Source: Hyphomicrobiales bacterium
GTDB taxonomy: Bacteria > Pseudomonadota > Alphaproteobacteria > Rhizobiales > Xanthobacteraceae
Reading direction: 5' to 3'
Assembly (NCBI GenBank): GCA_021323775.1
Contig: JAJPKK010000234.1
Coordinates: 1-36,192, forward strand
Length of the DNA: 36,192 bases
Shown here: piece by piece, positions 26,323-33,834 of the stretch
Layout: each line of letters starts with the position of its first letter
Numbering within the stretch: position 1 is the first letter of the stretch
The notes under the pieces: model-generated
The model's input: only the letters and a program-made list of their open reading frames with translations
The model's database searches: none
What the model was told of the DNA's origin: nothing
Program-made: the position numbers and the translations under genes

Positions 26323-26611
26323 GATCCGCCCTCCATAAGGTTTTCCTATTACCTGAAACTGAGCTGCACCTTGATGCAGATCAGAACGGCCTCCGGGCCG
26401 CGCCGAGGGCCCGCTCCGGCCGCGACCAGCCGGATGGCTGCCTCACCCATCCAGCGTCGATACCGCGATGACTACGGAAAGGCCGGCACTTGTGTGGCCG
26501 AAACACAACAGCTCGGCGAAATGTGAGGCATTGCAGACTTTAAATAAGTCAGCTACCCGACTCTATATTATTATCAATTAGCTGCCCCCCCTTAAGACAC
26601 GGTAACGACCT
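26323..26611. other. Divergent promoter interval of the cytochrome block
   Basis: A 289-base interval. It holds the FixK/FNR-like box at 26371-26384 and, on the plus side, an AT-rich run TATATTATTATC near 26564-26575 that could serve as a -10 region for the fused heme-barrel gene. Confidence 0.5.
26371..26384. promoter_or_regulatory. FixK/FNR-type binding site
   Basis: TTGATGCAGATCAG matches the TTGAT-N4-ATCAA anaerobox at nine of ten fixed bases. Its centre is about 55 bases upstream of the cytochrome A start codon. If it acts at -41.5, transcription would begin near 26336, just before the GGAGGG ribosome-binding site, with TAATAG near the -10 position. Confidence 0.6.
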
Positions 26612-28177
26612 GTGTGCTCGCACGATTGTAACGCGAGAACGGACTCGCGCGCGATACGAAATTGTGGACGGTTCTCTCTCCACCCCGGGTGTCGCCCGCT
26701 GATTGCCGCGGCTGCGATGGTCTTCGGGCTTGCTGGTTTGCTGCCCATTGGTTTCGCGCCGCCAGCAAAAGCCCTGCCGAGTTTCGCACGGCAGACCGGG
26801 CAGCCGTGCGGTACGTGCCATACCGATTTCCCCGCGCTTACTCCGTACGGCCGCCGGTTCAAGCTGCTTGGCTATACGGCCGGTGGCGGACCGTACCGCA
26901 CGACGCCATTTCCAGCATTTCCTAGTGCGAATGATTCCCAATCCGCCACCGACAAGACGCGCGGCTATGCGAAGGCAAGCGATTCTGGCGACAGCGACGA
27001 CAAGGATTATGTGCCGCCGATCTCGATGATGGCCATCGTCGGCTTTACGCATACGCAATCGCCGCTGCCGCCGCCGACGGATCCGTTCAAAAGCAACGAC
27101 AACGTGATTCTATCGCCGGTCAGCGGCTTCTGGGGCGGCGCCATCACGGACAGCATCGGGGCATTTGCGCAGGTCACCTACAACGCGCCCCCTGCCGGCG
27201 GCTTCCCGGATCCGTTCGGGCATACGTGGACATGGGACAATACCGATGTCCGCTTTGCCAAGACTGCGACCGCCGGCCCGCTCGACTTCATTTACGGCAT
27301 CACGGCCAACAACAATCCGACCGTTCAGGACGTGTGGAACACCACGCCCGCCTGGTCCTTCCCGTATGCCTCGTCGACCATCGCGTCGACGCCTTCGGCC
27401 AAGACGGTCATTGAAGGCGCTTTCGCGGCGCATGTCGGCGGGGTCGGAGCGTATGCGTTCATCAATGACATGCTTTATCTTGAGGCGTCGGCCTACAGAA
27501 CGCTCGGATTCAAGCAGCAGAACGCGGTCGGCGTCGATCCCTTTGGAGCGCCGGGGCTGATCGACGGCTTTGCCCCCTACTGGCGCGCAGCCCTCGAGCC
27601 GCAATGGGGCAATCATTCGCTCATGGTCGGCACCTTCGGGATGCACACCGAGATTAATCCCTGGATCGACCCGACATTCGCGTCGGGAAGCATGGGCACT
27701 TTCGGGCAAACCGACAAATTCACCGATGCCGGTTTCGACACGCAATATCAGTATCAGGGCGACAAATACTGGCTGACACTGCGCGGCAGTTACATCCGCG
27801 AATTCCAAAGACTCGATGCGACCTTCGCCAATGGCGGTTCCTCCAATCCGACCAATGACCTCAACTCGCTCAAGCTGCAGGCTTCGTTGGCTTATGGCGG
27901 CGACAACCGGGTCGTGCTGACCGCCCAGTATTTCGACATCCGGGGCAGCTCCGACCCTACGCTGTATTCAGCCTTGGCGAGCGGAAACAGCCCGAACAGC
28001 AACGGCTTCATGGCTGAAATCGCCTACATCCCGTTCGGCGTCAGCAAGGCGCCTGGTTGGCCGTGGTTCAACGCGCGCGTCGGTCTGCAATACACCTACT
28101 ACAACAAATTCGACGGCACGACGATCGGCGCCCACGATCAAAACACCCTGTTCCTCCATGCCTGGTTTGCCATGTAG
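26612..28177 (+). CDS. Fused monoheme cytochrome/outer-membrane barrel, Cyc2-like
   Basis: A protein of up to 521 residues. After a signal-like hydrophobic stretch (about 29-54, ending PAKA) comes one c-heme motif in FARQTGQPCGTCHTDFP (C66, C69, H70), then LTPYGRRFKLLGYTAGG. The remaining 420 residues alternate short beta-strands with glycine- and aromatic-rich turns (for example YWLTLRGSYIREF and NRVVLTAQYFDIRG), consistent with an outer-membrane barrel. This plan, a small heme domain fused to a porin, is that of Cyc2, the outer-membrane iron oxidase of acidophilic and neutrophilic Fe(II) oxidisers. The homology is inferred from layout, not alignment. The start is uncertain: GTG 26612 gives a long n-region, ATG 26717 a short one. 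It lies with periplasmic cytochromes that could accept its electrons. Confidence 0.72.
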   Translation: MCSHDCNARTDSRAIRNCGRFSLHPGCRPLIAAAAMVFGLAGLLPIGFAPPAKALPSFARQTGQPCGTCHTDFPALTPYGRRFKLLGYTAGGGPYRTTPFPAFPSANDSQSATDKTRGYAKASDSGDSDDKDYVPPISMMAIVGFTHTQSPLPPPTDPFKSNDNVILSPVSGFWGGAITDSIGAFAQVTYNAPPAGGFPDPFGHTWTWDNTDVRFAKTATAGPLDFIYGITANNNPTVQDVWNTTPAWSFPYASSTIASTPSAKTVIEGAFAAHVGGVGAYAFINDMLYLEASAYRTLGFKQQNAVGVDPFGAPGLIDGFAPYWRAALEPQWGNHSLMVGTFGMHTEINPWIDPTFASGSMGTFGQTDKFTDAGFDTQYQYQGDKYWLTLRGSYIREFQRLDATFANGGSSNPTNDLNSLKLQASLAYGGDNRVVLTAQYFDIRGSSDPTLYSALASGNSPNSNGFMAEIAYIPFGVSKAPGWPWFNARVGLQYTYYNKFDGTTIGAHDQNTLFLHAWFAM

Positions 28178-28205
28178 GCCTCGCATGCACACGGAGAATC
28201 TTCAA

Positions 28206-28946
28206 ATGAGAAAGCTGATGCTCCTCAGTGTTGCACTTGCGTCATTGAGCATCCCCGCACTCGCCGCCGATCTGGCTGTCAAAGCGCCCGTGCTGCCGCC
28301 CTTCACGTGGAGCAGTTGTTTCCTGGGGGCGCACGCCGGCGGCGGTTGGGCTCGTCAGGATGTCACGGACCCGGCAGGGCTCGTAGAAGTGAATGCTTTT
28401 GGCACGCCGGCAAGCGGCGTCACCACTGCCCAGGTCAACCCGTCCGGGGCGGTGGTCGGCGGGCAATTTGGCTGCGATTACCAGTTCGCCCCCAGCTGGG
28501 TGGCCGGGGTCGAAGGTTCCGCGTCGGGCGCCGCGATGAATGGCAGCACGACGGTGGATCTCCCCGACGTCGGCGGCGCCGCACTCGTCACCGCAAGGAC
28601 CGATTTTCTTGCCAGCGTCACCGGACGCCTCGGATATGCGGTCGACCGCTGGCTGTATTACGTCAAGGGCGGCGCGGCATGGGCGGGCGGCAAATATGAT
28701 GTGGTTGGCAGCGGTTTCGGATTTGAAGGCTTGGACACTCGTGACGGCTGGACGGTCGGGGCCGGCATCGAGTGGGCTTTTTCACGCAACTGGTCGGCGC
28801 GGATCGAATACGACTACTATGGCTTAGGCACGCGAACCATACAGATGACCGATAGCATCAACGGATTCGGTCCTGCGCCTGTCGATGTCAAAGAGAGCGT
28901 GCAGACCGTGAAGCTCGGCGTTAATTTTCACCTGTGGTCACAATAG
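28206..28946 (+). CDS. Omp25/RopB-like outer-membrane beta-barrel protein
   Basis: A 246-residue protein. A signal peptide (1-20, IPALAA) is followed by DLAVKAPVLPPFTW, the usual start of Rhizobiales Omp25-type proteins. The mature chain forms an eight-stranded OmpA-like or opacity-type barrel: GAHAGGGWA, VVGGQFGCDYQF, SVTGRLGYAVDRWLYYVKGG, GWTVGAGIEWAF, WSARIEYDYYGLG and the final strand VKLGVNFHLW. A structural or adhesin-like role is typical; a supporting role for the neighbouring heme-barrel protein is only positional inference. ATG 28206 has GGAGA upstream and lies 28 bases after the preceding stop, so the two are probably co-transcribed. Confidence 0.85.
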   Translation: MRKLMLLSVALASLSIPALAADLAVKAPVLPPFTWSSCFLGAHAGGGWARQDVTDPAGLVEVNAFGTPASGVTTAQVNPSGAVVGGQFGCDYQFAPSWVAGVEGSASGAAMNGSTTVDLPDVGGAALVTARTDFLASVTGRLGYAVDRWLYYVKGGAAWAGGKYDVVGSGFGFEGLDTRDGWTVGAGIEWAFSRNWSARIEYDYYGLGTRTIQMTDSINGFGPAPVDVKESVQTVKLGVNFHLWSQ

Positions 28947-28958
28947 GCGGTGGTCGAA

Positions 28959-28998
28959 GCTCTTCGGCATCGTTGAAGCACGACCCTAATCGAAGAGC
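28959..28998. other. Inverted repeat before the second cytochrome gene
   Basis: GCTCTTCG (28959-28966) and CGAAGAGC (28991-28998) are perfect complements 24 bases apart, ending just before the GGAGG ribosome-binding site of the next gene. It could shape translation or mRNA processing. Confidence 0.4.
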
Positions 28999-29013
28999 GC
29001 GGAGGCCGGATTT

Positions 29014-29664
29014 ATGGAGCTCGGCAGTTTACGATTGGCCATGCCAACGGCAGTTCTTGCAATCGTTCTCTCCACAGCGGGGCGCCCGGAACACAGCGGC
29101 GCTGCCGCTCTGCCGGGGCAAGACCTTCAGGCCAAGCTTGAGTACTGCAAGACCTGCCACGGTCTGTCGGGGCAGGGTTATTACGGGTATTTTCCTATAC
29201 CGCGGCTCGCCGGGCAGCAACCCAAGTATCTTGAGAACCAGTTGCGGGCCTTTAATGAGCGCAGACGGACGAACCCCGTCATGGCCAACGTGGCGCACTC
29301 CCTGAGTCCGTGGATGGTGGCGGCCTTGGCGGCGCATTTCAGGAACCTCGATGCGAGACCGATCGGCGGCGGCCCGAAGGATCGTGTGGCAACGGGAAGA
29401 ACGATCTACCAGGAGGGATTACCAGAGTCCGACGTGCCGGCATGCTCTGCTTGCCATGGTCCGGAGGCCAAGGGTCAAGACGAAATTCCCCGGCTGGCGG
29501 GTCAGCTCTTTCCCTACACCGTGAACGAATTGACAAACTGGAGCAAAGAGCGAGGGCAAGGCGGGACGAAAGTTGACACATCGGCCATCATGACGCCGAC
29601 CGCGCACAATTTGACCCAGTCCCAGATTGCCGCCATCGCGGCCTACCTCAGCTACCTTCCGTGA
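29014..29664 (+). CDS. Diheme c-type cytochrome, c4/c553-like (B)
   Basis: A 216-residue exported cytochrome, paralogous to cytochrome A. A hydrophobic leader (about 8-31) precedes CKTCH (45-49) and CSACH (144-148). Shared stretches are EYCKTCHGLSGQGYYG, PRLAGQQPKYLENQLRAF, RRTNPVMANVAH and IYQEGLPESDVPAC. GGAGG eight bases upstream supports ATG 29014; an internal ATG at 29041 would shorten the leader. It follows the Omp25-like gene by 67 bases and precedes the third cytochrome by 40 bases, so it belongs to the same plus-strand unit. Its role is presumably electron transfer in the periplasm. Confidence 0.9.
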   Translation: MELGSLRLAMPTAVLAIVLSTAGRPEHSGAAALPGQDLQAKLEYCKTCHGLSGQGYYGYFPIPRLAGQQPKYLENQLRAFNERRRTNPVMANVAHSLSPWMVAALAAHFRNLDARPIGGGPKDRVATGRTIYQEGLPESDVPACSACHGPEAKGQDEIPRLAGQLFPYTVNELTNWSKERGQGGTKVDTSAIMTPTAHNLTQSQIAAIAAYLSYLP

Positions 29665-29704
29665 ATTGGATTGTGCCGGCCCTGATGGCGCGAGAACTCA
29701 GATC

Positions 29705-30301
29705 ATGAAATCCATCACATCAAAGCTCGCAATGCTGGCGATTTTCTTTTCCGCCGGCGGTCCCGTATCGGCCGGTGAAACCATCCCGATCCGCAATTGC
29801 ACCTGGTGCCATGGCACGTCGGGGCAAGGCTTTACGACCGCGCCGCGATTGGCCGGACAGCGCCATCAGTACATCATAAATGAGCTTATGGACTTCAGCA
29901 GACACAGGCGCGACAATCCGCTTTCGAAGCAGTACATGTGGGATGCCGCGGCAAATCTCAATCCCCGCGCGGCGCGTGATTTTGCGATGTATTTTTCGTC
30001 GCTTCCCACCAGAGCCGCCAATGATGGAGACCAGGAACTCGCAGCCGCAGGAAAGAAGATCTACGAGCTAGGAATCCCTGAGTCCAATATTGTCTCCTGC
30101 CTTGTTTGCCACGGTCCGAATGCCGAAGGCGTCAGGCAAATTCCCCGCCTGGGAGGATTGTCTTATTTCTATTTGAAAAAAAGACTACAGCAGTGGGGCG
30201 AAGGATATCACGCGGCTGCCGAACCGATGCCGCGAGTCGCGAGGACATTGTCGGCGAACGAAATCGATGCCCTCGCTTCATATTTAAGCTTCGTAAAGTG
30301 A
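29705..30301 (+). CDS. Diheme c-type cytochrome, divergent (C)
   Basis: A 198-residue exported cytochrome. A signal peptide (1-24, PVSAG) precedes CTWCH (32-36) and CLVCH (132-136). PRLAGQRHQYIINELMDF and AAAGKKIYELGIPESN show the same two-domain family as cytochromes A and B, but the sequence is more diverged and the first domain shorter. I chose the ATG at 29705 because it starts a clean signal peptide; the frame is open upstream. Its last 18 bases overlap the end of lpxB on the opposite strand, so the block abuts the lipid A operon with no space. Confidence 0.88.
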   Translation: MKSITSKLAMLAIFFSAGGPVSAGETIPIRNCTWCHGTSGQGFTTAPRLAGQRHQYIINELMDFSRHRRDNPLSKQYMWDAAANLNPRAARDFAMYFSSLPTRAANDGDQELAAAGKKIYELGIPESNIVSCLVCHGPNAEGVRQIPRLGGLSYFYLKKRLQQWGEGYHAAAEPMPRVARTLSANEIDALASYLSFVK

Positions 30302-31447
30302 GCCTCTGCGGGACAGCGCAATAACCGCAGCGGCGGCGCGTTCGCTCGGCGCCGTGCGGCCGATCTCCATGATCGCATCAAGCTTGGCAAAGGATTCGCG
30401 CTGGCGCTGGCGCTCGGGCGAATCCCTGGTGACCGCAACGAGCGCGTCGGCAAGGTTTTTTGCCGTTGCCTCCCGCTGCAGAAGCTCCGGCATGACCATC
30501 TCATCCAGGATGATATTGGCGAGGCCCACCATCTTCACCTTCACCAGGGCGCGGGCAATCAATTCCTCAAAGAGCGTAACCTTGTAGGCGATGACGGTCG
30601 GAACCTGGGCGAGGGCGAGCTCAAGCGTGACCGTGCCGGACGCCGCGAGCGCGGCGCGGGCCTGGCGAAACGCTGCCCACTTCTCCTCAGGCTCGACCAC
30701 GAGGCGGGGGGCGACCGGCCAGCCTGCCGTGTCACGGCGCACGCGCTCCACCAAATGCGGCACAGTCGGCAACACCACCTCGACCCCGCCCAGGCGTTCC
30801 GCCGCGAGGCCCGCCGCAGCGCCGAAAACCCCAAGGTGCCGTCTGATCTCGCCGCCACGGCTGCCGGGCAGCACCAGCAGCAAGGGCGGTTCTTTCGCGC
30901 GGCGTGCGGCTTCCTGCGGCGACGGCCGCAGCGTCGTGACGGCCTCCGCGAGCGGATGGCCCACGTAGGTGCAGGGCGGCCCGTGAAGCCGGCGGTGGAC
31001 TTCCGGCTCAAACGGCAGCAGCGCCAGCACATGATCCACGTAGCGCCGCATGGCGGCGGCGCGGCCCGGCCGCCATGCCCACACCGTGGGCGACACGTAA
31101 TCGATGATCGGAATGTGGGGCGCCGCGGCGCGCACACGCCTCGCCACCCGATGGGTGATATCCGGGCTGTCGATGATGACGAGCGAGTCCGGCTTATCCG
31201 CGATCACCGCGTCCGCGGCCTCGCGGATGCGCCGCAGGATGAGCGGCAATCGAGCCGGAATGGCGGAAAAGCCGTTGACTGCCAGATCGTCGAGCGGAAA
31301 CAGGCTCTTGAGGCCGCGTTCTGTCATCGCCCTGCCGCCGATTCCGGCAAACCTCACTGGGCTTGGCGCAAGCGTCTCGATCGCAGCCATCAGAGACGCC
31401 CCGAGACGGTCGCCCGACTCCTCCCCCGCGATGAGGAAGATCCTCAT
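30284..31447 (-). CDS. lpxB: Lipid-A-disaccharide synthase
   Basis: A 387-residue peripheral inner-membrane glycosyltransferase (GT-B, family GT19) that joins UDP-2,3-diacylglucosamine to 2,3-diacylglucosamine-1-phosphate. Diagnostic segments are LIAGEESGDRLGASLM (5-20), FAGIGGRAM, VNGFSAI, IDSPDITHRVAR, YVSPTVWAWRPGR, YVGHPLAE, LLVLPGSRGGEIRRHL and ASGTVTLELAL. Its ATG overlaps the lpxI stop in ATGA, showing translational coupling. The C-terminal codons overlap the convergent cytochrome C gene by 18 bases. Confidence 0.96.
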   Translation of the reverse strand: MRIFLIAGEESGDRLGASLMAAIETLAPSPVRFAGIGGRAMTERGLKSLFPLDDLAVNGFSAIPARLPLILRRIREAADAVIADKPDSLVIIDSPDITHRVARRVRAAAPHIPIIDYVSPTVWAWRPGRAAAMRRYVDHVLALLPFEPEVHRRLHGPPCTYVGHPLAEAVTTLRPSPQEAARRAKEPPLLLVLPGSRGGEIRRHLGVFGAAAGLAAERLGGVEVVLPTVPHLVERVRRDTAGWPVAPRLVVEPEEKWAAFRQARAALAASGTVTLELALAQVPTVIAYKVTLFEELIARALVKVKMVGLANIILDEMVMPELLQREATAKNLADALVAVTRDSPERQRQRESFAKLDAIMEIGRTAPSERAAAAVIALSRRGSLYEA

Positions 31448-32535
31448 GCCGCCCCTGCTGCCGACTCCGGGTCGGGCCGCCCGACGACGAACAGGCCCGC
31501 ACTGTCTGCAGCCTCGATGAGACGTTGTGGTTCCGCGACGATCGTCGCCCCTGCAACGATCGCGATCCCGGCAAGCCCCGCCTGGGCGGCGCGCGTCACG
31601 GTTCCGGGTCCAATGGACGGCAGGTCGAACCGGCGGTCCTGACGGCGTTTTGGCGCCTTCACAAGCACGCCGGCGCCGCGCGCAGGCGCGATCCGGCCCT
31701 CTGCGCGCATGGCCGTGACGCGATCCAACATGGCGTCGGTGCCTTCCGCAGCCTCGACCGCCAGCACGCGGCGGCCGGCAATGACCGCGGCTTGCCCCAC
31801 ATCGAACGCGCTCATGGCATTGAGCAGCGCGAAGCCGCGGCCGATGTCGTCCTCCACCGCCGCCGAGGGCTTGAACCGCCCGAGCGGACCGGGCGGTGCG
31901 GTAATTTCCGGCGCCACTTCATGAGCGCCGAGAAGGCGAAACCCCGCACCCTCAAACATGCGCCCGATTCCGGACAGGAGGTGATCGTCGCCGCCGCGGA
32001 ACGAACGGATGATCACGGGGAGCTGCTTCAACGCGCCCCAGTCGAGGCGCAGGCGCAGAATCGGCGGCCTGACCAAGCCACCGACCAGGACAATGTCGCG
32101 GCAGCGCTCCCTATGCGCAAGCCGACAAAACCGCCCGAACTGACCGAGTGAGATCCAGTGATGAGGGTAGGCCTCAACCGCCGCTGCATCGGCCCATCCG
32201 CGCAGCGCAAACAGCACCACGCGCTGTCCGCGTCGCTCCACCGCATCGGCGACCGCAAAAGGCACCGTTCCGGCGCCGCAAATGACGGCGAGAGGGGCGC
32301 TGGCGGGCGTATCGGTTGGAGCACGCCCCTCCCTGCCGTCCCCCGCATGCGCGGGGCAATCGGACGCGGCGCCGCCTTTCTGCTCCCCTCCCGCTTGTGG
32401 GGACGGGTCGGTGGGGGTCGTGCCCGCGGGCACCTTCCGAACCAAACCGTCCGCCCCCCCACCCCGACCCTCCCCCAAAGGGGGGGAGGGAGTCTCGGGG
32501 GGGCCGCGGCCGCATGATCGAGCACCTATCGCCAT
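31444..32535 (-). CDS. lpxI: UDP-2,3-diacylglucosamine diphosphatase LpxI, with N-terminal insert
   Basis: A 363-residue protein read from the ATG at 32535, 14 bases after the lpxA stop; LpxI is normally about 270-290 residues. The enzyme hydrolyses UDP-2,3-diacylglucosamine to lipid X and UMP, replacing LpxH in alphaproteobacteria. The conserved protein begins near residue 80 (APLAVICGAGTVPFAVADAV) and continues with LVGGLVRPP, GGDDHLLSGI, LGAHEVAPE, EGTDAML, LVKAPKRRQDRRFDLPSIG and AGLAGIAIVAGATIV. Residues 11-79 are glycine- and proline-rich, encoded by palindromic repeat DNA, and open in frame. Translation could alternatively start at GTG 32433 or TTG 32445 within the repeat. It is coupled to lpxB by ATGA. 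Confidence 0.9.
   Translation of the reverse strand: MAIGARSCGRGPPETPSPPLGEGRGGGADGLVRKVPAGTTPTDPSPQAGGEQKGGAASDCPAHAGDGREGRAPTDTPASAPLAVICGAGTVPFAVADAVERRGQRVVLFALRGWADAAAVEAYPHHWISLGQFGRFCRLAHRERCRDIVLVGGLVRPPILRLRLDWGALKQLPVIIRSFRGGDDHLLSGIGRMFEGAGFRLLGAHEVAPEITAPPGPLGRFKPSAAVEDDIGRGFALLNAMSAFDVGQAAVIAGRRVLAVEAAEGTDAMLDRVTAMRAEGRIAPARGAGVLVKAPKRRQDRRFDLPSIGPGTVTRAAQAGLAGIAIVAGATIVAEPQRLIEAADSAGLFVVGRPDPESAAGAA
32383..32505. repeat. Palindromic repeat inside the 5' part of lpxI
   Basis: Complementary GC-rich blocks lie at about 32387-32421 (CTCCCCTCCCGC, GGGTCGGTGGGGG) and 32455-32495 (CCCCACCCCGACCC, GGGGGGAGGGAG), with GCCCGCGGGC between them. The composition and hairpin plan match the family B elements at 10169 and 18216. 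It stays in frame on the minus strand. Confidence 0.7.
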
Positions 32536-32548
32536 TGGACTCGCGCCG

Positions 32549-33364
32549 TCACGCCTCCTGCTCTGCAGCTGCGCTGGTGCGGCGGATCGCACTCGCGAGC
32601 GGCCGCGTCCCGCTGCGGATGAAAGCGAGGATGCCGCCAACCAGCCGATCGCCAGCACACTTCCCCTCGACCCGCGCCAAGCGGTCGCGAAACAGACCAT
32701 CGCCGAGAAATAACTCGCGATAGGCTTCGCGCAGGCGCAAAATCTCAAGCTTGGCAAAGCCGCGCCGCCGCAGGCCAACCACGTTGATGCCAGTGAGGTT
32801 TGCCAGCGGCCCCTGCGCCATGCCCCACGGAATGATGTCGGCGCGAACGCCGCTCATTCCGACGATCATCGCCCCCTCCCCGATCCGCACGAACTGGCGC
32901 ACCGCGGCCTGGCCGCCCAAGAAGCTGTGGTCGCCCACACTGACGTGCCCCCCCAACACCGCATTATTGGCGAAGGTCACATCGCTGCCGACCTTGCAGT
33001 CATGGGCCACGTGGGAGCCGGCCATCAGAAAACAGCGATCGCCGATTTCGGTCACGCCGCGATCATCCTCGGTGCCGATGTTGATGGTCACATTCTCGCG
33101 GATATCGCAGTCCGCCCCGATCGTCAGCCGCGTCGGCCCGCCACGATATTTCACGGATTGCGGCGGCGTGCCGAGCGATGCAAACGGGTAGATGACGGTG
33201 CGCGCCCCAATGGTCGTATGGCCGGCGACATGGACATGGGCGACGAGCCGGCACCCCTCGCCCACCGCGACGTCGGGCCCGATGATGCAATAGGGACCGA
33301 TCGACGCGCCATCGGCGATCCGGGCGCCCGGCGCGACGCATGCGGTCGGATGGATCGCGCTCAT
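32549..33364 (-). CDS. lpxA: UDP-N-acetylglucosamine acyltransferase
   Basis: A 271-residue cytoplasmic acyltransferase that starts lipid A synthesis by adding a 3-hydroxyacyl chain from ACP to UDP-GlcNAc. Hexapeptide repeats forming a left-handed beta-helix run from MSAIHPTACVAPGA to about residue 190, with the catalytic His in AGSHVAHDCKVG and the downstream GLRRRGFAKLEI helix. A helical C-terminal domain follows. I chose the ATG at 33364, eight bases after the fabZ stop; the frame is open upstream but would overlap fabZ. Confidence 0.95.
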   Translation of the reverse strand: MSAIHPTACVAPGARIADGASIGPYCIIGPDVAVGEGCRLVAHVHVAGHTTIGARTVIYPFASLGTPPQSVKYRGGPTRLTIGADCDIRENVTINIGTEDDRGVTEIGDRCFLMAGSHVAHDCKVGSDVTFANNAVLGGHVSVGDHSFLGGQAAVRQFVRIGEGAMIVGMSGVRADIIPWGMAQGPLANLTGINVVGLRRRGFAKLEILRLREAYRELFLGDGLFRDRLARVEGKCAGDRLVGGILAFIRSGTRPLASAIRRTSAAAEQEA

Positions 33365-33372
33365 CGCCGGGC

Positions 33373-33834
33373 TCACAAGTTGGCGATGATGGCGCCGAGT
33401 TCGCCTTCCGCCACGATCTGGCCGGCAACTCTCGCTTCGCCGCGGTACCACCACATGTTCCTGCGCCTGGCGGTCTTGGTCATGTGATATTCGACGGTAT
33501 CGCCCGGACGGACGGGTTTGCGGAATTTTGCCTTGTCGATGGTGAGGAAATAAACGCCCGCCTTCGCTCCGTTGCGGCCTAGCATTTGCATGCAGATGAC
33601 GCCCGCGGTCTGCGCCATGCCTTCGAGCAACAGCACGCCGGGGAACACCGGATTGTCTGGAAAGTGTCCCTGGAACTGCGGCTCGTTGGCGCTGACGTTC
33701 TTGATTCCGATTGCGAAGTCGTCGCCGCGAATGGAGACGATGCGATCCACCATCAGGAACGGGTAGCGATGCGGGATGGCCCGGAGGATACCGGCAATAT
33801 CGATCGCCTCCAGCGAGCTCGCGGCTTCGTTCAT
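33373..33834 (-). CDS. fabZ: 3-hydroxyacyl-ACP dehydratase FabZ
   Basis: A 153-residue hot-dog fold dehydratase of fatty-acid elongation. The active-site pair is the His in [20 protein letters not shown] and the Glu of LLEG in the same stretch; [11 protein letters not shown] is the usual N-terminal motif. It competes with LpxA and LpxD for 3-hydroxyacyl-ACP, which is why it sits between them. Its ATG overlaps the lpxD stop in ATGA. Confidence 0.96.
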   Translation of the reverse strand: MNEAASSLEAIDIAGILRAIPHRYPFLMVDRIVSIRGDDFAIGIKNVSANEPQFQGHFPDNPVFPGVLLLEGMAQTAGVICMQMLGRNGAKAGVYFLTIDKAKFRKPVRPGDTVEYHMTKTARRRNMWWYRGEARVAGQIVAEGELGAIIANL

